From NCBI RefSeq assembly GCF_002591895.1, contig NZ_NISX01000005.1, forward strand, positions 173,180 through 237,179: a stretch of DNA of 64,000 nt, read 5' to 3'. The notes beneath the pieces are model-generated. The model was given only the letters and a program-made list of their open reading frames with translations. It was not told the origin of the DNA and searched no databases. The translations under genes and the position numbers were made by a program. Source of the stretch: Lacimicrobium alkaliphilum (lineage in GTDB: Bacteria > Pseudomonadota > Gammaproteobacteria > Enterobacterales > Alteromonadaceae). Position 1 is the stretch's first letter, and each line of letters starts with the position of its first letter. Below, piece by piece: positions 17,514-26,339 of the stretch.

Positions 17514-17535
17514 TAAGACATATATTTTGGTCTTA
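17514..17535. promoter_or_regulatory. Candidate operator of the toxin-antitoxin module
   Basis: Inverted arms TAAGAC (17514-17519) and GTCTTA (17530-17535) flank ATATATTTTG. A further TATTA flanks each side, directly upstream of the antitoxin start (17501, minus strand). Phd/YefM antitoxins normally bind palindromes in this position. Confidence 0.5.
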
Positions 17536-17923
17536 TATTAGCCCATATATTGTGCGAGTGCTAAAATTTCGTGACCATCTACAACATTATTGTTCTACCT
17601 GATCTCGCAAAGGCGAAAGGCGCAGAGAGAATATCAGTTGCCCATTCAAATCCTTTGCGTCTCTGCGCTCTCAGAGCGAGATAAATCTTCTACAAGGCTG
17701 GCTTGCGTAACCCAGGACAGCGCGAAGTAAAAACGCGAATATTAATCCCAGCCTGGCCTGTTGTTCCGTTCGTGTTTTTAGTGTGTTTCGTGGTAAAAAA
17801 GACTCTGGACTCCCGCCTTCGCGGGAGTGACGCTCTTTTCAGCGGGAGTAGGGGCTCAGGAGAAAAGCGTGATATTGGTATGTGGCAGGCCCTCACTCCT
17901 CTCCCTTCTCCCCTCACACAAAC
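17536..17923. other. Intergenic region with dispersed-repeat-like sequence
   Basis: About 390 bp without a credible gene. It holds a CTTTGCGTCTCTGCGCTCTC stretch paired with an upstream GGCGCAGAGAGA stretch, and a hairpin made of CCCGC, CTTCG and GCGGG inside ACTCCCGCCTTCGCGGGAGT (17810-17829). Similar 'TCTCTGCG' sequence recurs at 52301-52741, so these are probably dispersed intergenic repeats. The hairpin could also act in termination. Confidence 0.5.
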
Positions 17924-19258
17924 CTACACGCCCAACAACAGAAATTCGCGCTCCCAGGAGCTGATCACTTCGTTAAAGGCTTCGTATTCCGCACGTTTTA
18001 CTGCGCTGTAGGCCTGAGAAAAGCTCTCACCCATCACTTCGCGAAGAGGCTCACAACTGTCCAGCAGGCGCAGAGACTCTTCCAGGGTGCGGGAAATCTC
18101 AATTTTACCGGTATAGGCGTTGCCTTCATTGGCGGCTTCGGGCTGAAGCTTTTCCTGCATGCCTAAATAACCACAGGCCAGCGTCGCAGCAAAAGCCAGA
18201 TAGGGGTTAGCGTCTGAGCCCGGCAGGCGGTTTTCTACTCTGAATCCTTCCGGTTCACTGTGCGGTACTCTTAAACCTGTGGTGCGGTTGTCATAGCCCC
18301 AGTCGAAATTAATCGGCGCCGAGATATCCGGTGCAAAACGACGATAAGAGTTCACATTAGGGGCAAAGAAGCACAGTGCACTGGGGCCGTATTTCTGCAA
18401 GCCGGCAATGTAATTGAAAAACAGCGGCGAGTACTTGCCTTCCTTATTGGCAAAGGCATTCTTGCCGGTTTTGGTATCCACCAGGCTCTGATGTATATGC
18501 ATAGAGCTGCCCGGCTCACTGCGCATGGGTTTGGCCATAAAGGTGGCGTATACCCCGTTACTGAAAGCGATTTCCCGCAACACCCGTTTAAACAGAAATA
18601 CCTCATCGGCCAGCTTCAGCGGGTCACCATGAAGAAAGTTTACTTCAAACTGTGCAGCACCCGATTCATGGATCAGGGTATCGATACCCAACTCCATTTT
18701 TTCGCAATAGTCATACATCTGATCGACTATACGTTCAAATTCATTGACCGCATCAATGCTGTAACTCTGGCGAGCCGATTCACGGCGACCGGAACGCCCC
18801 ACCGGCGGGGTCAGCTCGTAGTCGGGGTCGGTATTTTGTGCCACCAGATAAAACTCCACCTCCGGCGCCAGCACCGATTTAAGGTTCTTGGTTTCATACA
18901 TAGAAAGTATTTTTTTCAGCACATTGCGGGTAGATAACGGGTGAGGCTGACCGCTTGCAAGGTAGCAATCGTGGATCAACAGCGCTGTGCGCTCATCGGC
19001 CCAGGGCACCTCGCGGGCGGTAGAGAGATCCGGTTCCAGATACATATCACTGTCGGTTTCGCTGACAATATCGTAATGCTCATTGGTATATTCACCGGTT
19101 ACGGTCTGGATCAGAATACTCTCCGGCAGGCGGCTCTCCTGCTTGATAAATTTCTTCGCCGGAATAAATTTACCCCGGGCGTTGCCCGTCATATCAGGCA
19201 CCAGGCATTCCACTTCTGCAATGCGTCTGTTATTCAGCCACTTCTTTACGTCTTCCAT
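17924..19258 (-). CDS. puuA: Gamma-glutamylputrescine synthetase-like (glutamine synthetase fold), copy 1
   Basis: A 444-aa glutamine-synthetase-fold enzyme. Visible are the N-terminal DMTGNARGK motif, the ATP/metal segment VLAPEVEFYLV, the Mg/ammonium-site region SGAAQFEVNF, MHIHQSLVD, the NSYRRF and GYDNRTTGLRVP arginine motifs, and the final ENRLPGSDANPYL. PuuA ligates glutamate to putrescine using ATP, the first step of the Puu pathway. It is divergent from puuB copy 1 with a 280-bp shared regulatory region. A second homologue lies at 22556-23917 with clearly different sequence, so substrate preference may differ (other diamines, monoamines or spermidine). Confidence 0.88.
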   Translation of the reverse strand: MEDVKKWLNNRRIAEVECLVPDMTGNARGKFIPAKKFIKQESRLPESILIQTVTGEYTNEHYDIVSETDSDMYLEPDLSTAREVPWADERTALLIHDCYLASGQPHPLSTRNVLKKILSMYETKNLKSVLAPEVEFYLVAQNTDPDYELTPPVGRSGRRESARQSYSIDAVNEFERIVDQMYDYCEKMELGIDTLIHESGAAQFEVNFLHGDPLKLADEVFLFKRVLREIAFSNGVYATFMAKPMRSEPGSSMHIHQSLVDTKTGKNAFANKEGKYSPLFFNYIAGLQKYGPSALCFFAPNVNSYRRFAPDISAPINFDWGYDNRTTGLRVPHSEPEGFRVENRLPGSDANPYLAFAATLACGYLGMQEKLQPEAANEGNAYTGKIEISRTLEESLRLLDSCEPLREVMGESFSQAYSAVKRAEYEAFNEVISSWEREFLLLGV

Positions 19259-19294
19259 ATTTCACCTGTTGTTGTATCGGCATGGCAACACTTC

Positions 19295-19341
19295 ATACCC
19301 AAGTGACCTCAAACCCTATGTTTCAGAGGTCACTTGGGTAT
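19295..19341. repeat. Long palindromic element between puuA and puuB copy 1
   Basis: The arms are perfect 16-bp complements: ATACCCAAGTGACCTC (19295-19310) and GAGGTCACTTGGGTAT (19326-19341). The loop has an inner AAAC/GTTT pairing. Its length and perfection suggest a dispersed palindromic (REP-like) element or a bidirectional stop for the two divergent genes rather than a simple operator. Confidence 0.7.
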
Positions 19342-19411
19342 ATAACCTCAACCTGAGTAACCCCGGTTAAGGTTTCAAAGAGTTGCCGGATACCTCTATT
19401 AAAATCTTATT

Positions 19412-19427
19412 TCGAATTATTATTCGA
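19412..19427. promoter_or_regulatory. Candidate TetR operator in the puuA-puuB intergenic region
   Basis: The perfect 16-bp inverted repeat TCGAAT-TATT-ATTCGA lies about 150 bp before puuA and 110 bp before puuB. The TetR-family gene immediately downstream of puuB is the obvious candidate to bind it. The site was not seen in front of the other polyamine genes. Confidence 0.45.
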
Positions 19428-19538
19428 TATGCTAGAGTAAATTTAACCATTTAACAATATCTTATTAACCTGAATTTTGCTCAATATGTGGGCTCAGGGG
19501 TGCGGGATTGAATCAGGCGACTACGCCGGGGTACCGAT

Positions 19539-20828
19539 ATGCAAAACCAAACGGACTCACAACAATATTATCAACAGACCTGCAATCAGCAGCTGCATTG
19601 CCCGGGCTTCAGTGGCGAGAAAAGCGTTGATCTTTGTATTATTGGCGGTGGCCTGACCGGCGTATCCAGCGCTTATCATGGAGCAAAAGCCGGTCTCGAT
19701 TGCCTGTTGCTGGAAGCTCAGCAGATTGGTTTCGGCGCATCAGGCCGTAACGGTGGGCAGGTCAGCCCCGGCCAGCGACTTGACCAGGCTTCTCTGAAAG
19801 CCAAAGTAGGTAAAACCCAGGCCCTCAAACTCTGGCAACTGGCACTGGACTCAGTGGATCTGGTGCGTGAGCTTATCGATAAATACCAGATCCCCTGCGA
19901 CTTTACACCGGGCATTCTGCACACCGCTTTTAAGCCCGGTCATGCCAGAGAAATGCAGGAAAATGTGCAATTGCTACACGAGGAATACGGCTACCAGGAT
20001 TGCCGCTATATTGAACAGGATGAGCTAAAACAAATGCTGGCCAGCCCACGCTACTATGGCGGCGAACTGGATATGCGTGCCGGCCACCTGCACCCGCTGA
20101 ATTTTACCTTAGGCTTAGCCCGCGCCGCACAACAGGCCGGTGCCAGATTATGTGAAAACAGCAAAGTGCTGGATATCCAGTCCGCTGGGGAAAAAGTAAA
20201 AATCATTACCGCCGATGGCATAGTCACCGCCAACAAACTGGTACTTGGTTGTAACGGTTATCTGGGCAAGCTGTTTCCAAGAGTCGCCGGTAAAATCATG
20301 CCGATTAATAATTTTATCGTCACCACCAAGCCGCTGGGCGAAGCGCGAGCCCGTGAGTTAATCCGGGATAATGTGGCCGTGGCCGATTCTAAATTCGTAA
20401 TTAACTATTTTCGTATGACGCCAGATCACCGCTTGTTGTTTGGCGGCGGTGAAAACTATTCGTCGCGCTTTCCGGATGATATTAAAAGCTTTGTGCGCCC
20501 TTATATGCTGGAGATTTTTCCCCAGCTTGAAAATACAGAGCTGGAACATGGCTGGGGTGGCACCCTGGCCATTACCATGAATCGCATGCCCCATTTTCAG
20601 TGTATTGATGAGCGCATTTATGTAGCACAGGGCTACTCCGGCCATGGCGTGGCAATGGCTACCCTGGCAGGAAAGCTGATCAATCAGGCTATCACCGGTC
20701 AGCCGGACGGCTTTAATACCATGGCCAGTTACCCGACTCCCACCTTCCCTGGTGGCACCTTGTTGCGCTATCCGGCACTGGTGGCGGGAATGCTGTATTA
20801 TTCGCTGAGAGATAAATTCGGAAGTTAG
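19539..20828 (+). CDS. puuB: Gamma-glutamylputrescine oxidase-like FAD protein, copy 1
   Basis: A 429-aa FAD-dependent oxidoreductase of the DAO family. The dinucleotide-binding motif CIIGGGLTGVSSAYHGAKAG (about residues 31-50) is followed by the FAD signature GFGASGRNGGQ, and the C-terminal FAD contact is YSGHGVAMATLAGKL. PuuB oxidises gamma-glutamylputrescine to gamma-glutamyl-aminobutyraldehyde, releasing ammonia and peroxide. It is divergent from puuA and followed after 6 bp by a TetR regulator, so the two are cotranscribed. A second copy is at 33451-34728. No signal peptide; cytosolic. Confidence 0.88.
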   Translation: MQNQTDSQQYYQQTCNQQLHCPGFSGEKSVDLCIIGGGLTGVSSAYHGAKAGLDCLLLEAQQIGFGASGRNGGQVSPGQRLDQASLKAKVGKTQALKLWQLALDSVDLVRELIDKYQIPCDFTPGILHTAFKPGHAREMQENVQLLHEEYGYQDCRYIEQDELKQMLASPRYYGGELDMRAGHLHPLNFTLGLARAAQQAGARLCENSKVLDIQSAGEKVKIITADGIVTANKLVLGCNGYLGKLFPRVAGKIMPINNFIVTTKPLGEARARELIRDNVAVADSKFVINYFRMTPDHRLLFGGGENYSSRFPDDIKSFVRPYMLEIFPQLENTELEHGWGGTLAITMNRMPHFQCIDERIYVAQGYSGHGVAMATLAGKLINQAITGQPDGFNTMASYPTPTFPGGTLLRYPALVAGMLYYSLRDKFGS

Positions 20829-20834
20829 GGCACA

Positions 20835-21461
20835 ATGACAGACCAAAAAACCGGCCGCAAACCTCTGGGGCCGCGCAGCACACCGATCCAGAAACGCTCA
20901 AAAGCGCGCCGCGAGCAGATCCTCGATGTGGCGGCGGGCTTACTGGAAAAACTCGGCAGCAACAGCCTCACCACCATTCGCATTGCCGAAGAGGTGGGTA
21001 TTTCCGTCGGCACCCTGTATCACTATTTTCCCAACAAGGAAGCGATTCTCTACGCCATGGGTCAGCACTGGCTTGAAGAAATGGCAACAACGCTGGAATC
21101 GCCGGATAATCAGCCTGTTAATGTTGAGACGTTTGTAGAGCACTTTGTGCAGCAGATACTTAAGCTCTATCGCCAGCAAAACGGCCTGCTGCATCTGGTT
21201 CAGGGTATGTTTGCTATTCCTCAGCTGATGCCACTGGATCAGCAGCACGATGATTTGGTGATTGACTATGTGGCCAACAGCCTGCCCGCTCTGGGTATCG
21301 ATAAAGCCAAAGCCGAGCGCCAGCGAATTGGCCGCTCGTTCCATGAAGTCAGCCACGCTTTATTGCTGGTGGTAGTTAATCAAAGCCCCAGGCGGGGCAA
21401 CAGCACCTTAGCCGAACTTAAGCTGTTGCTAAGGTCTTTGCTGAACAGCCATCAGGGTTGA
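20835..21461 (+). CDS. TetR-family regulator of the polyamine genes
   Basis: A 208-aa protein with an N-terminal TetR HTH (ARREQILDVAAGLLEK, then TTIRIAEEVGISVGTLYHYF at about 46-65, followed by PNKEAI) and a helical ligand domain. It follows puuB by 6 bp. Control of the puuA/puuB divergent promoter, through the palindrome at 19412-19427, is inferred from position. Its last 44 bp overlap the 3' end of the convergent speB gene, so both C-termini are encoded on opposite strands of the same DNA. Confidence 0.85.
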   Translation: MTDQKTGRKPLGPRSTPIQKRSKARREQILDVAAGLLEKLGSNSLTTIRIAEEVGISVGTLYHYFPNKEAILYAMGQHWLEEMATTLESPDNQPVNVETFVEHFVQQILKLYRQQNGLLHLVQGMFAIPQLMPLDQQHDDLVIDYVANSLPALGIDKAKAERQRIGRSFHEVSHALLLVVVNQSPRRGNSTLAELKLLLRSLLNSHQG

Positions 21462-22365
21462 GTAATTGCGGGTTTTGCTGACACGCCAGCAAGCAGAGCA
21501 TATCTGTCATCATGGTGGCGGCCAGTAAGCTGGTGATCTGGCTCTGATCATAAGGCGGGCTGACTTCAACCAGGTCCATGCCCACCCAGTTCAGGCCATG
21601 CAGTTTACGCAACAATTCCAGTACAAAGGGGCCGCTTAAACCCCCCGAAACGGGCGTACCCGTGCCTGGTGCATACACAGGATCCAGGCAATCGATATCA
21701 AAGGTCAGGTACACCGGTGCATCGCCTACGGTATTTTTGATCCTTTTCACCACTTCTTCTGCCTTGCTGTGCCAAAGCTCATCGGCACTCAGCACCTTAA
21801 ACGGCGAGCTGCCCTGCTCAGTACGAATACCGATCTGAATCACCTTGTCATCCTGCAACAATCCCTGTTTGCGGGCATGATAAAACACACTTCCATGGTC
21901 AAACTCACTGCCGCCGGAATAATCGTCGCTGTGAGCATCGAAATGCACCACGGCAACGGGGCCATGCTTAGCATGCACCGCCTGCAAAGCTGGCAGGGTA
22001 ATCAGGTGATCCCCCCCGAGCATAAAAGGAATGGCACCGCCTTTTACTACCTGGCTGACATGGTCGTGCACCGCTTCCATTGCGCCTTTTGCATCACCAT
22101 GAGAAAAGGCTAAGTCGCCGATATCGGCGATACTCAGCGCATCGCGCAGGGCAAAAGGCCAGGGATGACGTTTTTTCTCCCAGCCCAGGTTTACCGAAGC
22201 CTGGCGAATGGCCGCCGGGCCAAAGCGTGCACCCGGTCGGCCTGAGGTGGCCAGATCAAAGGGAATACCGGCTATGACCACCTGGGTTTGCGCATCCATC
22301 TGCTGCTGGCGGGCAAACACATATTTGTGCGTGCCCTGATAGAGTGAATAGTTGGCGTCTGTCAT
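21418..22365 (-). CDS. speB: Agmatinase
   Basis: A 315-aa ureohydrolase. Manganese ligands are visible: His120 in LGGDHLI, Asp143/His145/Asp147 in HFDAHSDDY, and Asp223/Asp225 in TFDIDCLDP. Agmatinase hydrolyses agmatine to putrescine and urea and so feeds the surrounding degradation genes. The third motif has SDD where DAHTD is commoner; the metal ligands are kept. The arginase alternative is less likely given the polyamine context. The gene converges with tetR with a 44-bp overlap and follows puuA copy 2 on the same strand after 190 bp. Confidence 0.9.
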   Translation of the reverse strand: MTDANYSLYQGTHKYVFARQQQMDAQTQVVIAGIPFDLATSGRPGARFGPAAIRQASVNLGWEKKRHPWPFALRDALSIADIGDLAFSHGDAKGAMEAVHDHVSQVVKGGAIPFMLGGDHLITLPALQAVHAKHGPVAVVHFDAHSDDYSGGSEFDHGSVFYHARKQGLLQDDKVIQIGIRTEQGSSPFKVLSADELWHSKAEEVVKRIKNTVGDAPVYLTFDIDCLDPVYAPGTGTPVSGGLSGPFVLELLRKLHGLNWVGMDLVEVSPPYDQSQITSLLAATMMTDMLCLLACQQNPQLLNPDGCSAKTLATA

Positions 22366-22387
22366 AGCAAAACCTTTTCTTTAGTTA

Positions 22388-22508
22388 GTGTCCGTCCAGG
22401 ATTGGCCTATTGCCCCGTGCTCTGTGTTGGAAGTGCTCATGTATGTCTTATACACTGCGCTCTGCCGCCTTGATCACGGGGCAATATTCTCATTTCTGAA
22501 CTGGACAC
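22388..22508. repeat. Nested inverted repeats between puuA copy 2 and speB
   Basis: Outer arms GTGTCCGTCCAG (22388-22399) and CTGGACAC (22501-22508) enclose perfect inner arms TTGCCCCGTG (22410-22419) and CACGGGGCAA (22475-22484). The about 120-bp element fills most of the gap. It could be a non-autonomous insertion-like element or a structured leader of the minus-strand speB transcript. Confidence 0.55.
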
Positions 22509-22555
22509 ATCGTTTCAGGATGAAAACTCATTGGCTGTAAATTTCAAATAACCTG

Positions 22556-23917
22556 TTATAACGTGGTCAGATAGAATTCGTATTCCTTGGGTGTCACGGT
22601 CTGCTCAAACTTTTGCAGTTCGTGTTCCTTACAGGCGGCATAAACTTTGACAAAATCCTCACCAAAATACTGATTAAATACTTTCGAGCCCCTTAACATT
22701 GTCAGCGCATCGGTCAGGCGCATTGGCAAACAGGGGTTATCTACCTCAAAGGTATTCCCTTCCTGGGGTTTAGGCGGCATCAGCTTTCTATCGATGCCTT
22801 CCATCATGGCATACAGCACCGTCGTCATCGCAATATAAGGGTTGGCATCAGCACCGGCCACTCTGTGCTCAATGCGCCTGCTGGCGGGGCCTCCGGCAGG
22901 AATTCGCACCGCCACGGTACGGTTATCGATGCCCCAGTTTACAAACATGGGCACATACAGATTCGGCTGCAGGCGGCGATAAGAATTGATATTGGGGCAT
23001 AATAAGGCGGTGCTTTCCTGCATGGTGCCAAGCAGCCCCGCCACCGAATGTAACAGCAATTTGTTGTCTTCAGCTTCGCCTTCGGCAAACAGGTTATTAC
23101 CCTGTTCGTCCACCAGGCTGGCATGGATATGCAAACCAGATCCGGCTCTATCATCGTAAGGCTTGGCCATAAAGGTGGCCTGCATACCGTGTTCTTCAGC
23201 TACCTGATGAATAATGCGCTTGAGCATCATCGCATGATCACAGGCCAATAACGGATCACTGCCATGGCGCAGATTGATTTCAAACTGGCCCGGTGCGTAT
23301 TCCGACACAGCCGTATCGGCGGGTACTCCCTGTTGCTGGCAATATGTGTCCACATCCAGTAAAAACCCGGAAAAATCATCCAGATTAGTCATAGAATGAC
23401 ACTGTGTGCTGTCTTCTCTTTTGCCGGTTTTTGGCGAAATAGGAGGCTGAATCCCCCCGCTCTCGTCCCGCATTTTATCCACCAGGTAAAATTCCAGCTC
23501 TACCGCCACCACCGGCGTCATACCCCGCTCAGTAAACAGTGCCACAGCCTGACGCACCTGATTACGTGGCTCAATCATCACCGGATGCTTCTGGTCATCA
23601 TACATGCTGAACAGCACCTGAGCGGTAGGCTGGTTCTGCCAGGGACAAACCACCAGCGTTTTCAGATCCGGATAACAGATACGGTCCGGCTCACCGATTT
23701 CCAGTCCCAGCTCAGAGGCTTCTACCGTTTCGCCGGAGGCATCCAGAGCCAATACAGAAAAAGGGATATGCATACCCTTTTTGACAATATTCCTCAGGGC
23801 GTCACGTTTAACCCGCTTGCCCCGGGCCATACCGTTAAGATCGGACAGCACAAGGTCGAAGACTTCTACTTCGGGATGATTAGTAAGAAAGTCAGCAAGA
23901 AAGGAAGTTGACTCCAT
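22556..23917 (-). CDS. puuA: Gamma-glutamylpolyamine synthetase-like (glutamine synthetase fold), copy 2
   Basis: A 453-aa glutamine-synthetase-fold enzyme with DLNGMARGKRV, VELEFYLVDK, YAPGQFEINLRHG, HIHASLVDEQG, NSYRRLQPN, WGIDNRTVAVRIP and HRVAGADANPYI. All belong to the PuuA-like branch lacking the adenylylation loop of GlnA. The sequence is diverged from copy 1, so it probably has a different amine preference or is regulated separately. It is divergent from puuD (start 24131). The 213-bp gap carries a GGAAG/CTTCC hairpin but no clear operator. The start at 23917 gives a natural N-terminus. Confidence 0.88.
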   Translation of the reverse strand: MESTSFLADFLTNHPEVEVFDLVLSDLNGMARGKRVKRDALRNIVKKGMHIPFSVLALDASGETVEASELGLEIGEPDRICYPDLKTLVVCPWQNQPTAQVLFSMYDDQKHPVMIEPRNQVRQAVALFTERGMTPVVAVELEFYLVDKMRDESGGIQPPISPKTGKREDSTQCHSMTNLDDFSGFLLDVDTYCQQQGVPADTAVSEYAPGQFEINLRHGSDPLLACDHAMMLKRIIHQVAEEHGMQATFMAKPYDDRAGSGLHIHASLVDEQGNNLFAEGEAEDNKLLLHSVAGLLGTMQESTALLCPNINSYRRLQPNLYVPMFVNWGIDNRTVAVRIPAGGPASRRIEHRVAGADANPYIAMTTVLYAMMEGIDRKLMPPKPQEGNTFEVDNPCLPMRLTDALTMLRGSKVFNQYFGEDFVKVYAACKEHELQKFEQTVTPKEYEFYLTTL

Positions 23918-24130
23918 GATGTTCTCCAGCGTCTAGTATTTTGAACACTCAGTAAATTGAAACACATCTAACCACAAAGGAAGTTTAGCTTCCAGCCGTT
24001 AAAACGCGGCTTAGTTGCGGATTTATTAAACTAAACGTTGCTATTCAGGGCACAAAAGTCTCATATTCCTGCTTGAAATTTACAGTTAACTCCAATAGCT
24101 TGAACCTATCGTTTCAATATATTGCTCACA

Positions 24131-24922
24131 ATGATGAAAGAATCGAACAGCGACAATATCCTGATCATTGGCATCTGCGCCGATGTACACCGCCAGGGTG
24201 TACACAATTATCATCAGGCCGGTGACAAATATGTGCGGGCGCTGACCTCACTGAGTGACAAGGTGATACCGGTGATTATTCCGGCATTGTTTAATGAGCT
24301 GAGTGAACAGGCTCAGGACACGCTGCTAAGTGGTCTGGATGGCATTATGCTCACCGGTTCCTACTCTAATCTGCACCCCAGCTACTATCAGTCGGATCTA
24401 CCGGATGACGATGACGCTCAGCGTGACCCCCACCGCGATGCCAGCAACTGGAAACTGATCGAAAAGGTACTGGCAGCGGACATACCGTTACTTGGTATTT
24501 GTCGGGGCTTTCAGGAACTGAATGTCTATTTTGGCGGCAGTCTGCATCATCGCATCCATGAAGTAGCGGGTCTGATGGATCACAGAGAAGACAAATCACT
24601 GCCGCTGGAGCAGCAATATGCCTATGCTCATCCGGTTGCGTTACAGGAAAACGGCATACTGGCCAGCTGGTTCGCCCCCAGAACTGAAATCCGGGTGAAT
24701 TCCATTCATATGCAGGGCATCAATACGTTAGGAAACAAGCTGAACGTTGAGGCTACTGCACCTGATGGACTGGTAGAGGCATTTTCCTGCCCGAATTACC
24801 GCTTTATGGTTGCCGTACAGTGGCATCCGGAGTGGCAACCTGACAACTACGCTGACAATGCCAGCGTTATTCAGGGCTTTATTCAGGCCTGTGCAGAGTA
24901 TAAGAACAGGAGCAGTCAATGA
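24131..24922 (+). CDS. puuD: Gamma-glutamyl-GABA hydrolase-like class I glutamine amidotransferase
   Basis: A peptidase C26/PuuD-type protein of about 263 aa. The nucleophile is in LLGICRGFQELNVYFGG (Cys124) and the catalytic His/Glu are in VQWHPEWQ. It hydrolyses gamma-glutamyl-GABA to glutamate and GABA, the last step of the Puu pathway. I chose the ATG at 24131 (a second ATG follows directly) over the upstream in-frame TTG at 24122, because the peptide MMKESNSDN leads straight into the first strand ILIIGICAD. No strong ribosome-binding site is visible for any of these starts. Its stop overlaps the aminotransferase start in ATGA. Confidence 0.88.
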   Translation: MMKESNSDNILIIGICADVHRQGVHNYHQAGDKYVRALTSLSDKVIPVIIPALFNELSEQAQDTLLSGLDGIMLTGSYSNLHPSYYQSDLPDDDDAQRDPHRDASNWKLIEKVLAADIPLLGICRGFQELNVYFGGSLHHRIHEVAGLMDHREDKSLPLEQQYAYAHPVALQENGILASWFAPRTEIRVNSIHMQGINTLGNKLNVEATAPDGLVEAFSCPNYRFMVAVQWHPEWQPDNYADNASVIQGFIQACAEYKNRSSQ

Positions 24923-26268
24923 CACAACTGAAACAATGGCAACATGCAGACGCCGCCCACCATCTGCACCCTTTTACTAACCAGGCTGAGATAAACAAAA
25001 CAGGCACCAGGGTAATTAGTCATGCCGAGGGCGCATATATCTACGAAGCCGATGGTCATAAGCTGCTCGACGGCATGTCCGGGCTTTGGTGTTGCAACCT
25101 CGGCTATACGCAGCCGAAGATCAATCAGGCTATTGCCGAGCAATTGCAGGAACTGCCTTACTACAATACCTTCTTTCAATGTACCCATCCGCGCGCCACT
25201 GAACTGGCCGAGGCGATAAGTCAAAGGGCCCCGGCCCATATGAACCGGGTGTTTTACACTAACTCGGGTTCAGAGGCCAATGACAGTGCCATTCGTATGA
25301 TTCATCGCTACTGGGATGCCCTCGGTCAGCCTCAGCGTAAAGCCATTATCGCCCGGGATAATGCCTATCATGGAAGTACCATCGGCGGTGCCAGCCTTGG
25401 TGGCATGGCGTTTATGCATAAACAATTTACGCCACTTGAGAATATTCATCATATAGCCCAGCCATACTGGTATGGCGCCAATGCGGATATCAGTCCCGAT
25501 GAATTTGGCTTGCAGGCAGCCCAGGAGCTGGAGAAAAAAATTCAGGAACTGGGCGAGAACAATGTGGCGGCGTTTTTTGCCGAGCCAATTCAGGGTGCCG
25601 GCGGGGTCATTATTCCGCCACAGAGTTACTGGCCCGAAATTCAGCGCATTTGTGATCAATACAGTATTTTGCTGGTGGTGGACGAAGTCATCTTCGGTTT
25701 CGGGCGCACCGGTCATTGGTTTGCCAGTGAATGTTACGGCCTCACCCCGGATTTTATTGTCTTTGCTAAGGCAGTCACCAATGGCTTTCAGCCACTGGGT
25801 GGGTTGCTGATTTCAGATCGGGTGAGCAAGGCCCTGTTGTCACATACCGATGATCTGGCCCACGGCTTTACCTACTCCGGTCATCCGGTGGCCTGTGCTG
25901 CAGCGCTGGCCACTTTGGATATTCTGTCTGACGGTTATATCGACAAGGTGCGCATCGAACTGTCACAAGCGATGGAGGATTACTGGCTGGCGCTGGGCGA
26001 ACATCCGTTAGTGGGCGAAGCGCGCTGCAAAGGCTTTGTTGGCGCGCTGGAGCTGGTGAAAGATAAATCCAGTCGCAAGCGGTTTGACAAAAATGGCAAA
26101 GCCGGGGCCCTGTGTCGCGATGCATCTTTACAATCAGGGCTGGTGATGCGTGCCACCGGCGATACGATGATTATTGCACCACCTTTTATCCTTGACCGCA
26201 GTGATGTCAAAGACTTAACTGAAAAAGCCTGGCAGGCACTGGATATAACGCTGAAAAAACTCAGTTAA
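24919..26268 (+). CDS. spuC: Putrescine:pyruvate aminotransferase-like (class III)
   Basis: A 449-aa PLP enzyme of class III. Lys284 in FAKAVTNGFQPLGG is the Schiff-base lysine, Asp255 in VVDEVIFGFGRTG binds the pyridine nitrogen, and YTNSGSEAND binds phosphate. The sequence fits the SpuC group, which transaminates putrescine (or cadaverine and related diamines) with pyruvate to 4-aminobutanal, bypassing gamma-glutamylation. It overlaps puuD by 4 bp and is followed by potF after 71 bp. A spermidine or generic omega-transaminase activity cannot be excluded. Confidence 0.85.
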   Translation: MTQLKQWQHADAAHHLHPFTNQAEINKTGTRVISHAEGAYIYEADGHKLLDGMSGLWCCNLGYTQPKINQAIAEQLQELPYYNTFFQCTHPRATELAEAISQRAPAHMNRVFYTNSGSEANDSAIRMIHRYWDALGQPQRKAIIARDNAYHGSTIGGASLGGMAFMHKQFTPLENIHHIAQPYWYGANADISPDEFGLQAAQELEKKIQELGENNVAAFFAEPIQGAGGVIIPPQSYWPEIQRICDQYSILLVVDEVIFGFGRTGHWFASECYGLTPDFIVFAKAVTNGFQPLGGLLISDRVSKALLSHTDDLAHGFTYSGHPVACAAALATLDILSDGYIDKVRIELSQAMEDYWLALGEHPLVGEARCKGFVGALELVKDKSSRKRFDKNGKAGALCRDASLQSGLVMRATGDTMIIAPPFILDRSDVKDLTEKAWQALDITLKKLS

Positions 26269-26339
26269 CCGGGTCAGAGCAAGCTTTTTCAACACCAAAA
26301 ACAACAATAAGCAACGATACGCAACAAGAGGAAACGGGA

